Shown here: positions 7,906 to 17,074 of the stretch, in pieces | Layout of the letters: each line of letters starts with the position of its first letter | How positions within the stretch are numbered: the stretch's first letter is position 1 | Assembly (NCBI GenBank): GCA_032249615.1 | Contig: JAVVHH010000032.1 | Location: 1 to 29,858, forward strand | From: JAVVHH01 sp032249615 | Lineage (GTDB): Bacteria > Pseudomonadota > Alphaproteobacteria > Acetobacterales > Acetobacteraceae | DNA length: 29,858 bases | Reading direction: 5' to 3' | Position numbers and translations under genes: made by a program | Notes under the pieces: generated by a model | Seen by the model: only the letters and a program-made list of their open reading frames with translations | The model's database searches: none | What the model was told of the DNA's origin: nothing

Positions 7906-8819
7906 CCACACAAGCCGGCGCCGGGCCGATGCAGGTTGCGGCGCCCTTGGTGTCGCATGACGAGCGCGCCGCGAGCGGCTTGTTGCTGCCGCTCGGGGTC
8001 GTCCTGATCGGCGTGACCCTGATCCCGATCGCCTACTCGTTCTGGACCAGCCTGTATGCGCTGAACCTGCGCCGCCCGCGCCTGGTGCCGTTCGTCGGGT
8101 TGGACAACTACGGCGCCGTGCTGAGCAGCCCTGCCTTCATCGCCGCCGTCGCGCGCACGGCGTCGTTCACCGTCATGGCGGTGACGGCCGTGTCCGTCAT
8201 CGCGCTGCTTGTCGCCCTGCTGCTGAACCAGGAATTCCCGGGTCGCCGCGTGCTCAGCGCCTGCCTGCTGATCCCTTGGGCCATTCCCTCGGTGGCGAAC
8301 GGCCTCATGTGGAAATGGATCTACGACGCCAATTACGGCGCGCTGAACGGCCTGTTGCTGCAGCTCGGTGTCATCCAGCACGGCATGATCTGGCTGGGCG
8401 ACCCGAGCCGCACGCTGCCGCTCATCGCCAACGCCTTCGTCTGGAAGGAGGTGCCGCTCGCCGCCATCCTGCTCCTGGTCAACCTCAAGGCGATCCCCGC
8501 CGACCTGCATGCCGCGGCCCGCGTCGACGGTGCGCCGGCCTGGCAGCGCTTCCGCCATGTGACGCTGCCGGCGCTGCGGCCGGGCTTCACGCTGGTCGCG
8601 GTCTACGAGGCGATGGTCGCGGTGCGGCATTTCGACCTCTTTTTCCTGCTGACCGAAGGCGGGCCCGGCAATGCGAGCGACGTCGTCGCCTGGCGCGTCT
8701 ACGTGGAGACCTTCCGCAACCTGAATTTCGGCCTCGGCGCGGCGATGGCCTACATCCTGGCGCTGGCGACGCTGCTGATGTCCTACGGCTTCATCCGGGC
8801 CCTGGCGCAGCGTGTCTGA
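7902..8819 (+). CDS. ABC transporter permease (MalF/UgpA type)
   Basis: I chose GTG at 7902, which overlaps the binding-protein stop (GTGA) and has GGAAG upstream; ATG at 7929 is the alternative. The 305-residue protein has about six membrane helices, starting with LLLPLGVVLIGVTLIPIAYSF (in parts LLLPLGVVLIGVTLIP). The EAA loop AARVDGAPAWQRFRHVTLP, which contacts the ATPase, is present near residue 205-225. LTEGGPGNASDV after it is typical of the MalF/UgpA class. It forms the channel with the next permease. Confidence 0.93.
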   Translation: MTTQAGAGPMQVAAPLVSHDERAASGLLLPLGVVLIGVTLIPIAYSFWTSLYALNLRRPRLVPFVGLDNYGAVLSSPAFIAAVARTASFTVMAVTAVSVIALLVALLLNQEFPGRRVLSACLLIPWAIPSVANGLMWKWIYDANYGALNGLLLQLGVIQHGMIWLGDPSRTLPLIANAFVWKEVPLAAILLLVNLKAIPADLHAAARVDGAPAWQRFRHVTLPALRPGFTLVAVYEAMVAVRHFDLFFLLTEGGPGNASDVVAWRVYVETFRNLNFGLGAAMAYILALATLLMSYGFIRALAQRV

Positions 8820-9741
8820 GCCGGTCCGGCTTGCGCCACCCACCCTGCCCCGCCTCCTGCGCGGCGCCGGGCTGGCCGTGGCGTCGCTCGTGCTGCTGCT
8901 CTACGTGCTGGGCCCGGTCTGCTGGTTGCTGTCGTCATCGCTGCAGACCGAGCGCGAGATCGTCTCGATACCGCCGCATTGGATCCCGGAGGCGCCGACG
9001 CTGCGCAACTTCGAAGCGATCGTCGCCACCGGGCTGGGCCGCCCGCTGCCGACCGCCGGGCCCGACCCGGCGAGCGGCGGCTTCATCCCCTCCACCGCCG
9101 CCAACCTGCTGCCCGCGATGCTGAACAGCCTCGTCGTCGCGGTCTCCATCGTGGCCCTGAACCTGCTCGTCGCCGTCCCCGCCGCCTACGCGCTCGCAAA
9201 AATCCGGTTCCGCGGCCGGCAGGCGGCGCTCTACGGCATCCTGGCCACCCGCGTGGTGCCCGACATCGCGCTGGTAGTGCCGTTCTTCCTCGTCATCCGG
9301 AAGCTCGGCCTCCTCGACACGCTGTTCTCGCTGATCGTCACCTATCTTGCCGTAACCGTGCCCTTCTCCGTGTTCATCCTCACCAGCTTCTTCGAGCAGT
9401 TGCCGGACGATCTGGACAAGGCAGCACGGGTCGACGGCTGCTCGCGCGTGCAGGTCTTGCTGCGCGTGTTCCTGCCGCTCGCCCGCCCCGCGCTGGTCGC
9501 CGTCGGCCTGTTCGCCTTCCTCTCGAGTTGGAACGAGTTCCTGCTGGCGCTGATGTTCACCCAAACGGCCGCCTCGCAGACCCTGCCGATCATCGTCGCG
9601 AGCTTCACCTCGGATTTCACCGTCAGCTTCTCGTTCCTCAACGCCGCGGGCGTGCTGGCCGTCGTGCCCCCGGTCGTGCTGGCGGTCCTGTTCGAGCGGC
9701 ACATCGTCTCCGGCCTCACCGCCGGCGCGGTGAAAGGATAG
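8812..9741 (+). CDS. ABC transporter permease (MalG/UgpE type)
   Basis: The start is GTG at 8812, overlapping the upstream permease by 8 bases and giving 309 residues. An N-terminal membrane helix (about 20-40) is followed by a periplasmic segment with PPHWIPEAPTLRNFEAI, typical of MalG-type permeases, and then five further helices. The EAA loop reads DKAARVDGCSRVQVLLRVFLP. The segment between helix 1 and 2 has a small insert rich in proline and glycine (GRPLPTAGPDPASGG). It pairs with the 7902-8819 permease. The stop is two bases from the ATPase start. Confidence 0.93.
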   Translation: MSEPVRLAPPTLPRLLRGAGLAVASLVLLLYVLGPVCWLLSSSLQTEREIVSIPPHWIPEAPTLRNFEAIVATGLGRPLPTAGPDPASGGFIPSTAANLLPAMLNSLVVAVSIVALNLLVAVPAAYALAKIRFRGRQAALYGILATRVVPDIALVVPFFLVIRKLGLLDTLFSLIVTYLAVTVPFSVFILTSFFEQLPDDLDKAARVDGCSRVQVLLRVFLPLARPALVAVGLFAFLSSWNEFLLALMFTQTAASQTLPIIVASFTSDFTVSFSFLNAAGVLAVVPPVVLAVLFERHIVSGLTAGAVKG

Positions 9742-9743
9742 CA

Positions 9744-10835
9744 ATGGCAACCATCAGCTTCCGCGGCGTCGGCAAGCGATATCGCAACGGCGTCGCTGCG
9801 GTCCACGGGCTCGACCTCGAGATCGCGCATCAGGAATTCCTGGTGCTGCTGGGCCCCTCCGGCTGCGGCAAATCCACCACGCTGAACATGATCGCCGGCC
9901 TCGAGGAGATCACCGAGGGCGTGCTCCGATTCGACGATCAGGTGATGAACAACGTCCCCGCCCACAAGCGCGACGTGGCGATGGTGTTCCAAAGCTATGC
10001 GCTCTATCCGCATAAGACGGTGTTCGAGAACATCGCCTTCGGCCTGCGCATGCGGCGGACGCCGGAAGCCGAGCTGCGCCGGCGCGTGCTCGACGCGGCA
10101 GAGCGGCTGGAGATCACCCCCCTGCTCGAGCGGCTGCCGGGCCAGCTCTCGGGCGGGCAGCGGCAACGGGTGGCGCTCGGCCGGGCGATGGTGAGGCGAC
10201 CCGCCGTATTCCTGATGGACGAGCCGCTGAGCAATCTCGACGCCAGCCTGCGCATCGCCATGCGGGCCCAAATCCGCCACCTGCACGCGCAGATGCGCAC
10301 CACCTTCGTCTATGTCACGCATGATCAGGCGGAGGCACTGACGCTCGCGGACCGGATCGTCGTCATGCGCGACGGCGCCATCCAGCAGATCGGCACGCCC
10401 GATGACATCTACGAGCGGCCGCAGACGGTCTTCGTCGCCAGCTTCCTCGGCAGCCCGGCCATCAACCTCCTCGAGGGCGAACTGACCAGCGAGGACGGCG
10501 GGCTCGTCTTCCGCCGCGGAGCGCTAGCGATCCCCCTCCCGCCGGAGCGCGCGGCGCGGATCGGCCGGGTTGCGCGGGAGGTCGTTCTAGGCCTGCGCGC
10601 GGAAGATGTCGGTGGCCGGGATAGCGGCCCCACGCTGGACGGAAGAGTCGACACCGTGATGCCCGCCGGGTCCGACCTGTTCATCGGCTTGAAGGTGGAG
10701 GGGTTGGACGTGTTCGTGCGCGTGGACAAGCAGGCGCGTATCAGCGAGGGCGAACGCGTCTCGCTCCCGCTCGTCGGCAACCGGCTGCATCTGTTCGACC
10801 GGGCCAGCGGCCGCTCGCTGGACGAGGCGGCATGA
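9744..10835 (+). CDS. ABC transporter ATP-binding protein (UgpC/MalK type)
   Basis: The start is ATG at 9744, giving 363 residues. All ATPase motifs are intact: Walker A GPSGCGKST (37-45), Q-loop VFQSYALYPH, signature LSGGQRQR from 135, Walker B VFLMDEP with catalytic E160, D-loop SNLD, and switch histidine YVTHD at H193. A C-terminal TOBE-like regulatory region (about 240-363) makes it a MalK/UgpC-class subunit, which drives import. An upstream AAAGGA serves as ribosome-binding site. Its last bases overlap the molybdenum hydroxylase start (ATGA at 10832-10835), so transport and oxidation of the substrate are probably co-expressed. Confidence 0.95.
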   Translation: MATISFRGVGKRYRNGVAAVHGLDLEIAHQEFLVLLGPSGCGKSTTLNMIAGLEEITEGVLRFDDQVMNNVPAHKRDVAMVFQSYALYPHKTVFENIAFGLRMRRTPEAELRRRVLDAAERLEITPLLERLPGQLSGGQRQRVALGRAMVRRPAVFLMDEPLSNLDASLRIAMRAQIRHLHAQMRTTFVYVTHDQAEALTLADRIVVMRDGAIQQIGTPDDIYERPQTVFVASFLGSPAINLLEGELTSEDGGLVFRRGALAIPLPPERAARIGRVAREVVLGLRAEDVGGRDSGPTLDGRVDTVMPAGSDLFIGLKVEGLDVFVRVDKQARISEGERVSLPLVGNRLHLFDRASGRSLDEAA

Positions 10836-13189
10836 GCGCGATCGGTCAAAATCTGCTCCGGCGCGAGGACGCGCGGTTTCTCACCGGCCAGGGCCGCTAC
10901 CTCGACGACATCGTCTTCCCCGGCGCGCTCCACGCCCGCTTCGTTCGCTCCCCGCACGCGCACGCCCGCATCGTCGGCATTGATCCCGCCGCAGCGCGGG
11001 CGATGCCGGGCGTCGTCTGCGTCGCGGACGGACACGATTTCGCCGGCTGGGCCGCCCCGTTGCGGATGGCGCCGCCGATCGAAGGCTTGCTGCCCGTCAC
11101 GGTCGAGACCATGCCGACCACCAAGGTGCGGTTCGACGGCGATCTCGTCGCCTGCGTGGTCGCGCAAACCAGCCGCATCGCCGAGGACGCCGCCGAACGC
11201 GTCATGGTCGATTACGACGCGCTGCCGCCCGTGATGGACGCGGAGACCGCCATCGGCCCGAACGCGCCCCGCGTCGACGACGCGCTCGACACCAACCTGG
11301 TCTCCCAGCAGCGCTTCACCGCCGGCGACCCGGCCAGCCATTTCGCCACCGCCTTCCGCATCATCGAATCCCGCTTCGTCCAGCACCGGCAGACGCACGC
11401 GCCGATGGAGCCGCGCGGCTGCTGCGCAGTCTGGGACGAGGGACGCCAGCATCTGACGATGCATGTCGGCAATCAGGCGCCGCACCCGCTCCGCACCGCT
11501 CTCGCGTCTCGCCTCGGCCTCTCGGAATCACAAGTGACCGTGATCTGCCCCGATATCGGCGGCGCATTCGGCCAGAAGATCGCGCTCTATCGCGAGGAGT
11601 TGGCCGTGGCGGCGCTGGCCCGCGCCCTGAAGCGCACCGTGCGCTGGCGGGAGGAGCGCGGGGAGAACCTGATCGCCGCCGCCCACGCCCGCGAGCAGAC
11701 CGCCTGGACCCGCGCCGCCGTTACCGAGGACGGGCGCGTCCTGGCGATCGAACTTCGCTTGCTGGAAGATTTCGGCGCCTACTGCTTCTATCCCGCCAAC
11801 TACATGGCCCGCGTGGTCGGGATGGTGCTGACCGGCCCCTACCGCATTGCCGACTACAGTTTCGACATCGGCGTGGCGCTCACCAACAAATGCGGCGCCG
11901 GGCCGATGCGGGCGCCGATGGCCATCACGAGCTGGATCATGGACGGCACGCTCGACGCCGTCGCTCGCACGCTCGACCGCGACCCGGTCGAAATCCGCCG
12001 CCGCAACATGATCGCCGCCCCCGATCTGCCCTACAGCCTGCCCACCGGCGAGATCCTGCGCGACGTCACCCCGCGCGAGACGCTCGAGGCCGCGCTCTCC
12101 GCCTTCGACCTGCCCGGCTTTCGCGCCCGGCAAGCCGCCGACCGCGCCCGCGGGCTGCATCGCGGGTTCGGCCTCTGCTGCGTGGTCGAGCCCACGACCT
12201 ACGGCTCCGCCTTCTACAAGGCGGCCGGCATCCAGGGCTCCGGCCACGAAGCCGCCTGGGTCAAGGTGTCGCCCTCGGGCACGGTCGACGCCTCCGTGGG
12301 CCTCATGGGCTCGGGCCAAGGATATGAGACCGCGCTGGCGCAGGCCGTGGCAGGCGGGCTCGGCGTGGGCGCGGACGCCGTGCGCATGGTGATGGGCAAT
12401 ACCGACACCGCCCCCTATGGCATGGGCAGCCGCGGCGCACGCGGCGGCACGGCGGGCGGCTCCGTGCTGTTCCTCGCCGCCCAGACGGTGCAGCGCAAAG
12501 CCTGCGAGATCGCCGCCTCCCTGCTCGGCCTCAACTCCGGCGATGAGTTGCGGCTGTCCGGCGGGCGGTTCGAGCGCATGCTGGATGGGGAGTGGCGTGC
12601 TTGCGGCCCGACGCTCGCCGACATCGCCCGGGTCGCCTATCTCGACCCGCTCAGGCTGCCCCCGGGGATGGAGCCCGGCCTGGAGGCCCATCGCGCCTAC
12701 GATCCGCCGGCAATGACCTACTCGAATGCGACCCACATCAGCGAAGTCGTGGTGGACGTCGAGACCGGTTCGGTCACCCCGGTTCGCCACCTCGTGGCCG
12801 AGGATTGCGGGACCGTGCTGAACCCGGCCATCGTCCGCGGCCAGCAACACGGCGCCGTGGCGCTCGGTCTGGCAGGCGCCCTCCGCGAGGCCGTCATCTA
12901 CGACGCAGGCGGCCAAAACCTGACCGGCAGCTTCATGGATTACGCCCTCGCCGGCGCGGCCGACCTGCCCGACATCGAGGTCATCGCCTGCCACACCGCC
13001 AGCCGCCAGACCCCGACCGGGAGCAAGGGCATGTCCGAGGGCGGCGTCATGGGCGCGATCGGCGCCGTGACCGCCGCCGTCAACGACGCGCTCGAACCCT
13101 TCGGCGTCCACGCCGATCGCCAGCCGCTGACCAGCGATCGGCTATGGACCCTCCTTGCCCAGGCAGGCCCGACGCAGCCCGGTCTATGA
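10832..13189 (+). CDS. Xanthine dehydrogenase/CO dehydrogenase-family molybdopterin-binding subunit
   Basis: The 785-residue protein starts with GQNLLRREDARFLTGQGRYLDD, here quoted in parts (LLRREDARFLTGQGRYLDD), the signature opening of the large subunit of molybdenum hydroxylases. CPDIGGAFGQK carries the Mo-cofactor contact GGAFG, and the general-base glutamate lies in KGMSEGGVMGA (about E736). The segment that usually reads YRGAGRPE is MRAPMAIT here, so the active-site loop is divergent though the arginine is kept. The family hydroxylates purines, N-heterocycles, aldehydes or CO. It normally needs a 2Fe-2S subunit and often an FAD subunit, and neither is encoded next to it. Being coupled to the ABC transporter suggests it acts on the imported compound; that is inference. 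Confidence 0.9.
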   Translation: MSAIGQNLLRREDARFLTGQGRYLDDIVFPGALHARFVRSPHAHARIVGIDPAAARAMPGVVCVADGHDFAGWAAPLRMAPPIEGLLPVTVETMPTTKVRFDGDLVACVVAQTSRIAEDAAERVMVDYDALPPVMDAETAIGPNAPRVDDALDTNLVSQQRFTAGDPASHFATAFRIIESRFVQHRQTHAPMEPRGCCAVWDEGRQHLTMHVGNQAPHPLRTALASRLGLSESQVTVICPDIGGAFGQKIALYREELAVAALARALKRTVRWREERGENLIAAAHAREQTAWTRAAVTEDGRVLAIELRLLEDFGAYCFYPANYMARVVGMVLTGPYRIADYSFDIGVALTNKCGAGPMRAPMAITSWIMDGTLDAVARTLDRDPVEIRRRNMIAAPDLPYSLPTGEILRDVTPRETLEAALSAFDLPGFRARQAADRARGLHRGFGLCCVVEPTTYGSAFYKAAGIQGSGHEAAWVKVSPSGTVDASVGLMGSGQGYETALAQAVAGGLGVGADAVRMVMGNTDTAPYGMGSRGARGGTAGGSVLFLAAQTVQRKACEIAASLLGLNSGDELRLSGGRFERMLDGEWRACGPTLADIARVAYLDPLRLPPGMEPGLEAHRAYDPPAMTYSNATHISEVVVDVETGSVTPVRHLVAEDCGTVLNPAIVRGQQHGAVALGLAGALREAVIYDAGGQNLTGSFMDYALAGAADLPDIEVIACHTASRQTPTGSKGMSEGGVMGAIGAVTAAVNDALEPFGVHADRQPLTSDRLWTLLAQAGPTQPGL

Positions 13190-13759
13190 CGCCCGCCGCG
13201 CCATCTCCGGCCGGCCTGCGCGGCTGAACAGGCTGATCATCTCCCGGTTGAACGCGGGGATGTCGTCGGGCTTGCGGCTGGAAACCAGGTTGCCGTCCAC
13301 GACCGTCTCCTGGTCCACCCACTCGGCGCCGGCATTGCGCAGATCGGTCTGCAGCGACGGCCAGGACGTCATCCGCCGCCCGCGCGCAGCGCCCGCTTCG
13401 ATGATCGTCCAGGGCCCGTGGCAGATCGCCGCCACCGGCTTGCCGGCATCGAAGAACGCCTTCACGAACGCAACCGCCTCCTTCTGCATGCGCAGCTTGT
13501 CCGGATTGAGCACGCCGCCGGGGAGCAGCAACGCGTCGAAATCCTGCGGCTGCGCGCGATCGAGCTTGAGGTCCACGGGGTATTCCTCCCCCCAATCGGT
13601 GAACTTCCAGGCGCGCACGCGCCCTTCTTTCGGCGACACGATGCTGGTCGCCGCCCCGGCCTCGTCGAGCGCCTGGCGAGGCTCCGTCATCTCGACCTGC
13701 TCGAACCCCTCCGTCACGAGAATGGCCACTTTCAATCCGTTGAGTTCGGCTTGTGCCAT
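13184..13759 (-). CDS. DJ-1/PfpI family protein (type 1 glutamine amidotransferase-like)
   Basis: This 191-residue protein has the DJ-1/PfpI fold: VAILVTEGFEQVEM with the conserved glutamate at E18, DALLLPGG (75-82), and the nucleophile elbow AAICHGPW with C113-H114. Members include deglycase-, chaperone- and protease-like stress proteins; the exact activity here is unknown. The WKFTDWGEEYPVD segment is typical of the general-stress (YhbO/PfpI) subgroup. It converges on the molybdenum hydroxylase gene, and the two coding regions overlap by six bases at their stops (TAG at 13184-13186 on minus, TGA at 13187-13189 on plus). Confidence 0.92.
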   Translation of the reverse strand: MAQAELNGLKVAILVTEGFEQVEMTEPRQALDEAGAATSIVSPKEGRVRAWKFTDWGEEYPVDLKLDRAQPQDFDALLLPGGVLNPDKLRMQKEAVAFVKAFFDAGKPVAAICHGPWTIIEAGAARGRRMTSWPSLQTDLRNAGAEWVDQETVVDGNLVSSRKPDDIPAFNREMISLFSRAGRPEMARRAS

Positions 13760-14074
13760 GTCATGGTCTCCTATCCGCTTCTGGTTTCACGCCGGGCGCA
13801 GCGTCAGCGTGCGTCCCTGTTCCCTGGCCAGCTCAGCCGCCGGTCGGCGCGAGCCCCTGCGGAAACCCGCTCCGGCGCTGGCCTGCCTCCGCGTCCCGCC
13901 TCTGCGCTCGTGGCGCGCGGCCACCGCCTGCGCCCCGATCACGTCGGTGCGGTGACGCCTGCCAGCAACGTCGAGGTCAGCAACACGTTGCCGATGGGCG
14001 AACCGGTGTTTCAGGCCGCTTTTCCTGCCGCGGATCCCGCCCTAGGCTCGCGGCTCAAAGCGGAGGGGGCAGCC
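13760..14074. other. 315-bp divergent intergenic region
   Basis: This lies between the divergent PfpI and aminotransferase genes and must hold promoters for both. It is GC-rich, and I see no convincing -35/-10 pair, terminator or RNA structure. Reading frames across it look like non-coding background. The only clear element is the ribosome-binding site at its right end. Confidence 0.5.
14062..14069 (+). promoter_or_regulatory. Strong ribosome-binding site deciding a GTG start
   Basis: GGAGGGGG ends five bases before GTG at 14075. It favours this start over upstream in-frame candidates such as ATG at 13994, which have no such sequence. Confidence 0.75.
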
Positions 14075-15361
14075 GTGCGGGGGAGTGGGACCAACACGAT
14101 CGAGCATGAGTTGGTCGAGCGCGCCCGGCGCGTGTTACCCGGCGGCACCTTCGGCAATACGGCGGCCGAAATCGTCATCCGAGAAGGGAGCGGCGGGCGC
14201 GTCTGGGATGAGAGCGGGCGTGAATACATCGACTTCCTGATCGGGTCCGGCCCCATGCTGATCGGCCACGCCCATCCGGCCGTCACACAGGCCGTGCGCG
14301 ACCAGATCGGGCATGGCACCACGTTCTTCGCCAACAACCGGCTCGGGATCGAACTCGCGGAGCTGATCGTCGAGGCCGTCCCCTGCGCAGAACAGGTCCG
14401 CTACGTCTCGTCCGGCAGCGAGGCGGACGCCTATGCGATGCGGTTGGTCCGCGCGTTCCGTGGCCGCGACAAGATCCTCAAATTCGAGGGCGGCTACCAC
14501 GGCATGAGCGATTACGGGCTGATGAGCACGACGCCGAAGACGCCGAGCAATTCCTGGTCACCGGTCCCGGACTCCGCCGGCATCCCGGCCGCGGTGGGGG
14601 CGACGATGCTGGTCGCGCCGTTCAACGACATCGAGGCCGTCGAGGCGCTGATCCGCGGTCATGGGGACGAGATCGCCGGCGTCATCGTCGAGCCGATGCA
14701 GCGGCTGATCCCGCCCGCGCCCGGGTTCCTGCCGGCGCTGCGCCGGGTCACGGCGCGGGCCGGGATCCCGCTCATTTTCGACGAGGTGGTGACCGGCTTT
14801 CGCCTCGCCTGGGGCGGCGGGCAGGAGCGATACGGCGTGACGCCCGATCTCTGCACGCTGGGCAAGGTGATCGGCGGCGGCTATCCGCTGGCCGCAATCG
14901 CGGGGCGGGCGGACATCATGGCGCATTTCGATGCGGCCGCCGTGGGCGCCGACCGGTTCGTCAAGCAGATCGGCACGCTGTCCGGCAACCCGGTCGCATC
15001 GGCCGCCGGCCTAGCCACGCTCGGCGTCCTGCGCGAACCCGGCACCTACGATCGGCTGGAGGCGACCGGGCGTGAGCTGATGGCCCAGCTCGGCGCGGCG
15101 CTTGCCGAGCAAGGCGTGCCGGCCCAGGTGGTCGGCGAACCCTCCTGCTTCGATGCGGTGTTCACCACCGGCGAGGTCCGCGACTACCGCGGCCTGGCTC
15201 GCGGCGATGCGGCCATGCAATCCCGGTTCAACGCGCTGCTGCGCGAGCGCGGCATCCTGAAGGGCGAGTCGAAATACTACCTGTCGACAGCCCATGATGA
15301 CCGCGACGTGGCCGACGCGGTCGCCGCATTCCGCGACGCGGCGCGCGCTCTGATGAACTGA
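14075..15361 (+). CDS. Class III aminotransferase, glutamate-1-semialdehyde 2,1-aminomutase-like
   Basis: With the GTG start at 14075 the protein has 428 residues, the usual length for the family. PLP-enzyme features are clear: SSGSEADAYAMRLVRA (SGSEA at 113-117, phosphate binding), FEGGYHG (138-143), IFDEVVTGFR (234-243, cofactor aspartate) and the Schiff-base lysine K264 in LGKVIGGGYPLAA. The closest family by pattern is the HemL-like group. HemL itself makes tetrapyrrole precursors, but the location among transport and catabolic genes suggests a catabolic amine or beta-amino acid aminotransferase instead. The substrate is not determinable. It may be cotranscribed with the binding protein 92 bp downstream. 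Confidence 0.9.
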   Translation: MRGSGTNTIEHELVERARRVLPGGTFGNTAAEIVIREGSGGRVWDESGREYIDFLIGSGPMLIGHAHPAVTQAVRDQIGHGTTFFANNRLGIELAELIVEAVPCAEQVRYVSSGSEADAYAMRLVRAFRGRDKILKFEGGYHGMSDYGLMSTTPKTPSNSWSPVPDSAGIPAAVGATMLVAPFNDIEAVEALIRGHGDEIAGVIVEPMQRLIPPAPGFLPALRRVTARAGIPLIFDEVVTGFRLAWGGGQERYGVTPDLCTLGKVIGGGYPLAAIAGRADIMAHFDAAAVGADRFVKQIGTLSGNPVASAAGLATLGVLREPGTYDRLEATGRELMAQLGAALAEQGVPAQVVGEPSCFDAVFTTGEVRDYRGLARGDAAMQSRFNALLRERGILKGESKYYLSTAHDDRDVADAVAAFRDAARALMN

Positions 15362-15453
15362 AGCGTCTCAGGCCGTCGGAGTTGTCTTCAATTGGCGTGA
15401 GTCACTTCCGTTTGCCTGTGCCACACTCCGGCCGTCACGATCTGGAGTGCTCC

Positions 15454-17043
15454 ATGCAACGCAGGACGATCCTCACCGGAACCGCCGCTTCCCTCTTGCT
15501 CCCGCTCGCGCGCCCGGCCTTGTCGCAGCCCGCGGTGGCCAAGTCCGCCCGCATCCTGCGCTTCGTGCCGCAGGCCAATCTCGCCAATCCGGACCCGGTC
15601 TGGACCACCGCCACGGTGGCGATCAACCACGGCTACATGGTGTGGGACACGCTATACGGGATCGACGACACCCTCGTCGCGCGTCCGCAGATGGTGGCGG
15701 GCCAGACGGTCTCGGACGACCGGCTCACCTGGGAGTTCACGTTGCGCGACGGCCTGCGCTTCCACGATGGCGAGCCGGTGCGCGCGATCGACTGCACGAC
15801 GTCGATCAATCGTTGGGCGCAACGCAATCCGTTCGGCACCCAGCTCCTGCATCAGACCGAGGAGATGGCGCCGATCGACGACCGGCGGTTCCGCATCCGC
15901 CTCAACTCGCCTTTCCCGCAGATGCTGTACGCCCTCGGTGCCGGGAGCTGCTTCGTCATGCCCGAACGCGTGGCCAAGACGCCGGCCAGCCAGCAGATTT
16001 CCGAATATGTCGGCAGCGGCCCGTACCGGTTCCTGCCCAAGGAATGGGTTTCCGGCGTCTCCGCCGCCTATGAGCGGTTCGACGGCTACCAGCCCCGCAG
16101 CGAGCCGCCGCAATGGTTCTCGGGCGGCAAGGTCGCCCATTTCGACCGGGTGGAGTGGATCGTGCAACCGGACCCGGCGACGGCGGCCGCCGCGCTGCGC
16201 ACCGGTGAGGTCGACTGGCTGGAGCAGCCGCTGATCGACCTCGTCGGCGACATGAAGCGCATGCAAGGGGTGAAAGTCGCCAGCTACGACGCGCTCGGCC
16301 TCTTGGCCATGGTGGTCGTCAATCACCTGCATCCGCCGTTCGACAACCCGGCGATCCTGCGCGCCCTCATCGGCGCGACCGTGCAGTCCGACGACGTCGG
16401 TGCCGTCGTCGGCGACCAGACCGAGCTGGGCGTGGTGCCCGCCGGGTTCTTCGTCGTCGGCTCGCCCATGGCGAGCACGGTGGGCTTCTCGGCGCTGACC
16501 AGCCCGCGATCGGTCACGGCCTCCCGCGCCGCGCTGAAAGCCGCCGGCTACAACGGCGAGAAGGTCACGCTGATGGCGGCGTCGGACCAACCGGCCCTGA
16601 TGTCGATCGCCCAGGTCACGCAGGCGCTCTGGAAGCAGCTCGGGCTGAACGTCGATTTCCAGGTGATGGACTGGGGGACGCTGGTCGCCCGTCGGGCCAA
16701 GCAGGACGAGCCCTCCGCCGGCGGATGGAACGCGTTCTGCACGACCTGGGCCGGGCTCAGCGTGACCAACCCCGGCAGCTCCTATCCGCTGCAGGCCATC
16801 GGGCGGCAGGGTTGGCTCGGCTGGTACGACAACCCGGCCATGACGGCGCTGCGCGAACGCTGGATGAACACGGAGGACCTGCCGACGCAGAAGGCGATCT
16901 GCGAAGACATCCAGCGCGAGGCGTTCGACAAACCGCCCTTCCTGCCGCTCGGCCAGTGGCGCCAACCCTGGGCGTTCCGCACCTCGCTGAAGAACCTCGT
17001 GCAGTGCGGCAACGTGTTGTTCTGGGGCGTGGAGCGGGTTTAG
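15454..17043 (+). CDS. ABC transporter substrate-binding protein, family 5 (peptide/nickel type), orphan
   Basis: I chose ATG at 15454 because GGAG lies six bases upstream and the next residues QRRTILTGTAASLLLPLA form a Tat/Sec leader; an ATG- or GTG-like start at 15382 would bury it. The 529-residue protein has family 5 hallmarks: LVARPQMVAGQTVSDD, TWEFTLRDGLRFHDGEPV, YVGSGPYRFLPKEWV and a late YDNPAMTALRERWM. Such proteins bind peptides, opines, glutathione or other medium-size ligands. No dipeptide-type permease or ATPase gene is adjacent, so it must share a transporter encoded elsewhere. Together with the aminotransferase and the convergent S9 peptidase it suggests peptide or amino compound use. 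Confidence 0.9.
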   Translation: MQRRTILTGTAASLLLPLARPALSQPAVAKSARILRFVPQANLANPDPVWTTATVAINHGYMVWDTLYGIDDTLVARPQMVAGQTVSDDRLTWEFTLRDGLRFHDGEPVRAIDCTTSINRWAQRNPFGTQLLHQTEEMAPIDDRRFRIRLNSPFPQMLYALGAGSCFVMPERVAKTPASQQISEYVGSGPYRFLPKEWVSGVSAAYERFDGYQPRSEPPQWFSGGKVAHFDRVEWIVQPDPATAAAALRTGEVDWLEQPLIDLVGDMKRMQGVKVASYDALGLLAMVVVNHLHPPFDNPAILRALIGATVQSDDVGAVVGDQTELGVVPAGFFVVGSPMASTVGFSALTSPRSVTASRAALKAAGYNGEKVTLMAASDQPALMSIAQVTQALWKQLGLNVDFQVMDWGTLVARRAKQDEPSAGGWNAFCTTWAGLSVTNPGSSYPLQAIGRQGWLGWYDNPAMTALRERWMNTEDLPTQKAICEDIQREAFDKPPFLPLGQWRQPWAFRTSLKNLVQCGNVLFWGVERV

Positions 17044-17074
17044 CCGGCGCTGAAACTGGCGTGGCCAGAGACGC

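Noticed and set aside
13994..14074. Earlier ATG start for the class III aminotransferase
   Set aside because: No ribosome-binding site; the strong GGAGGGGG before GTG 14075 gives the usual family length.
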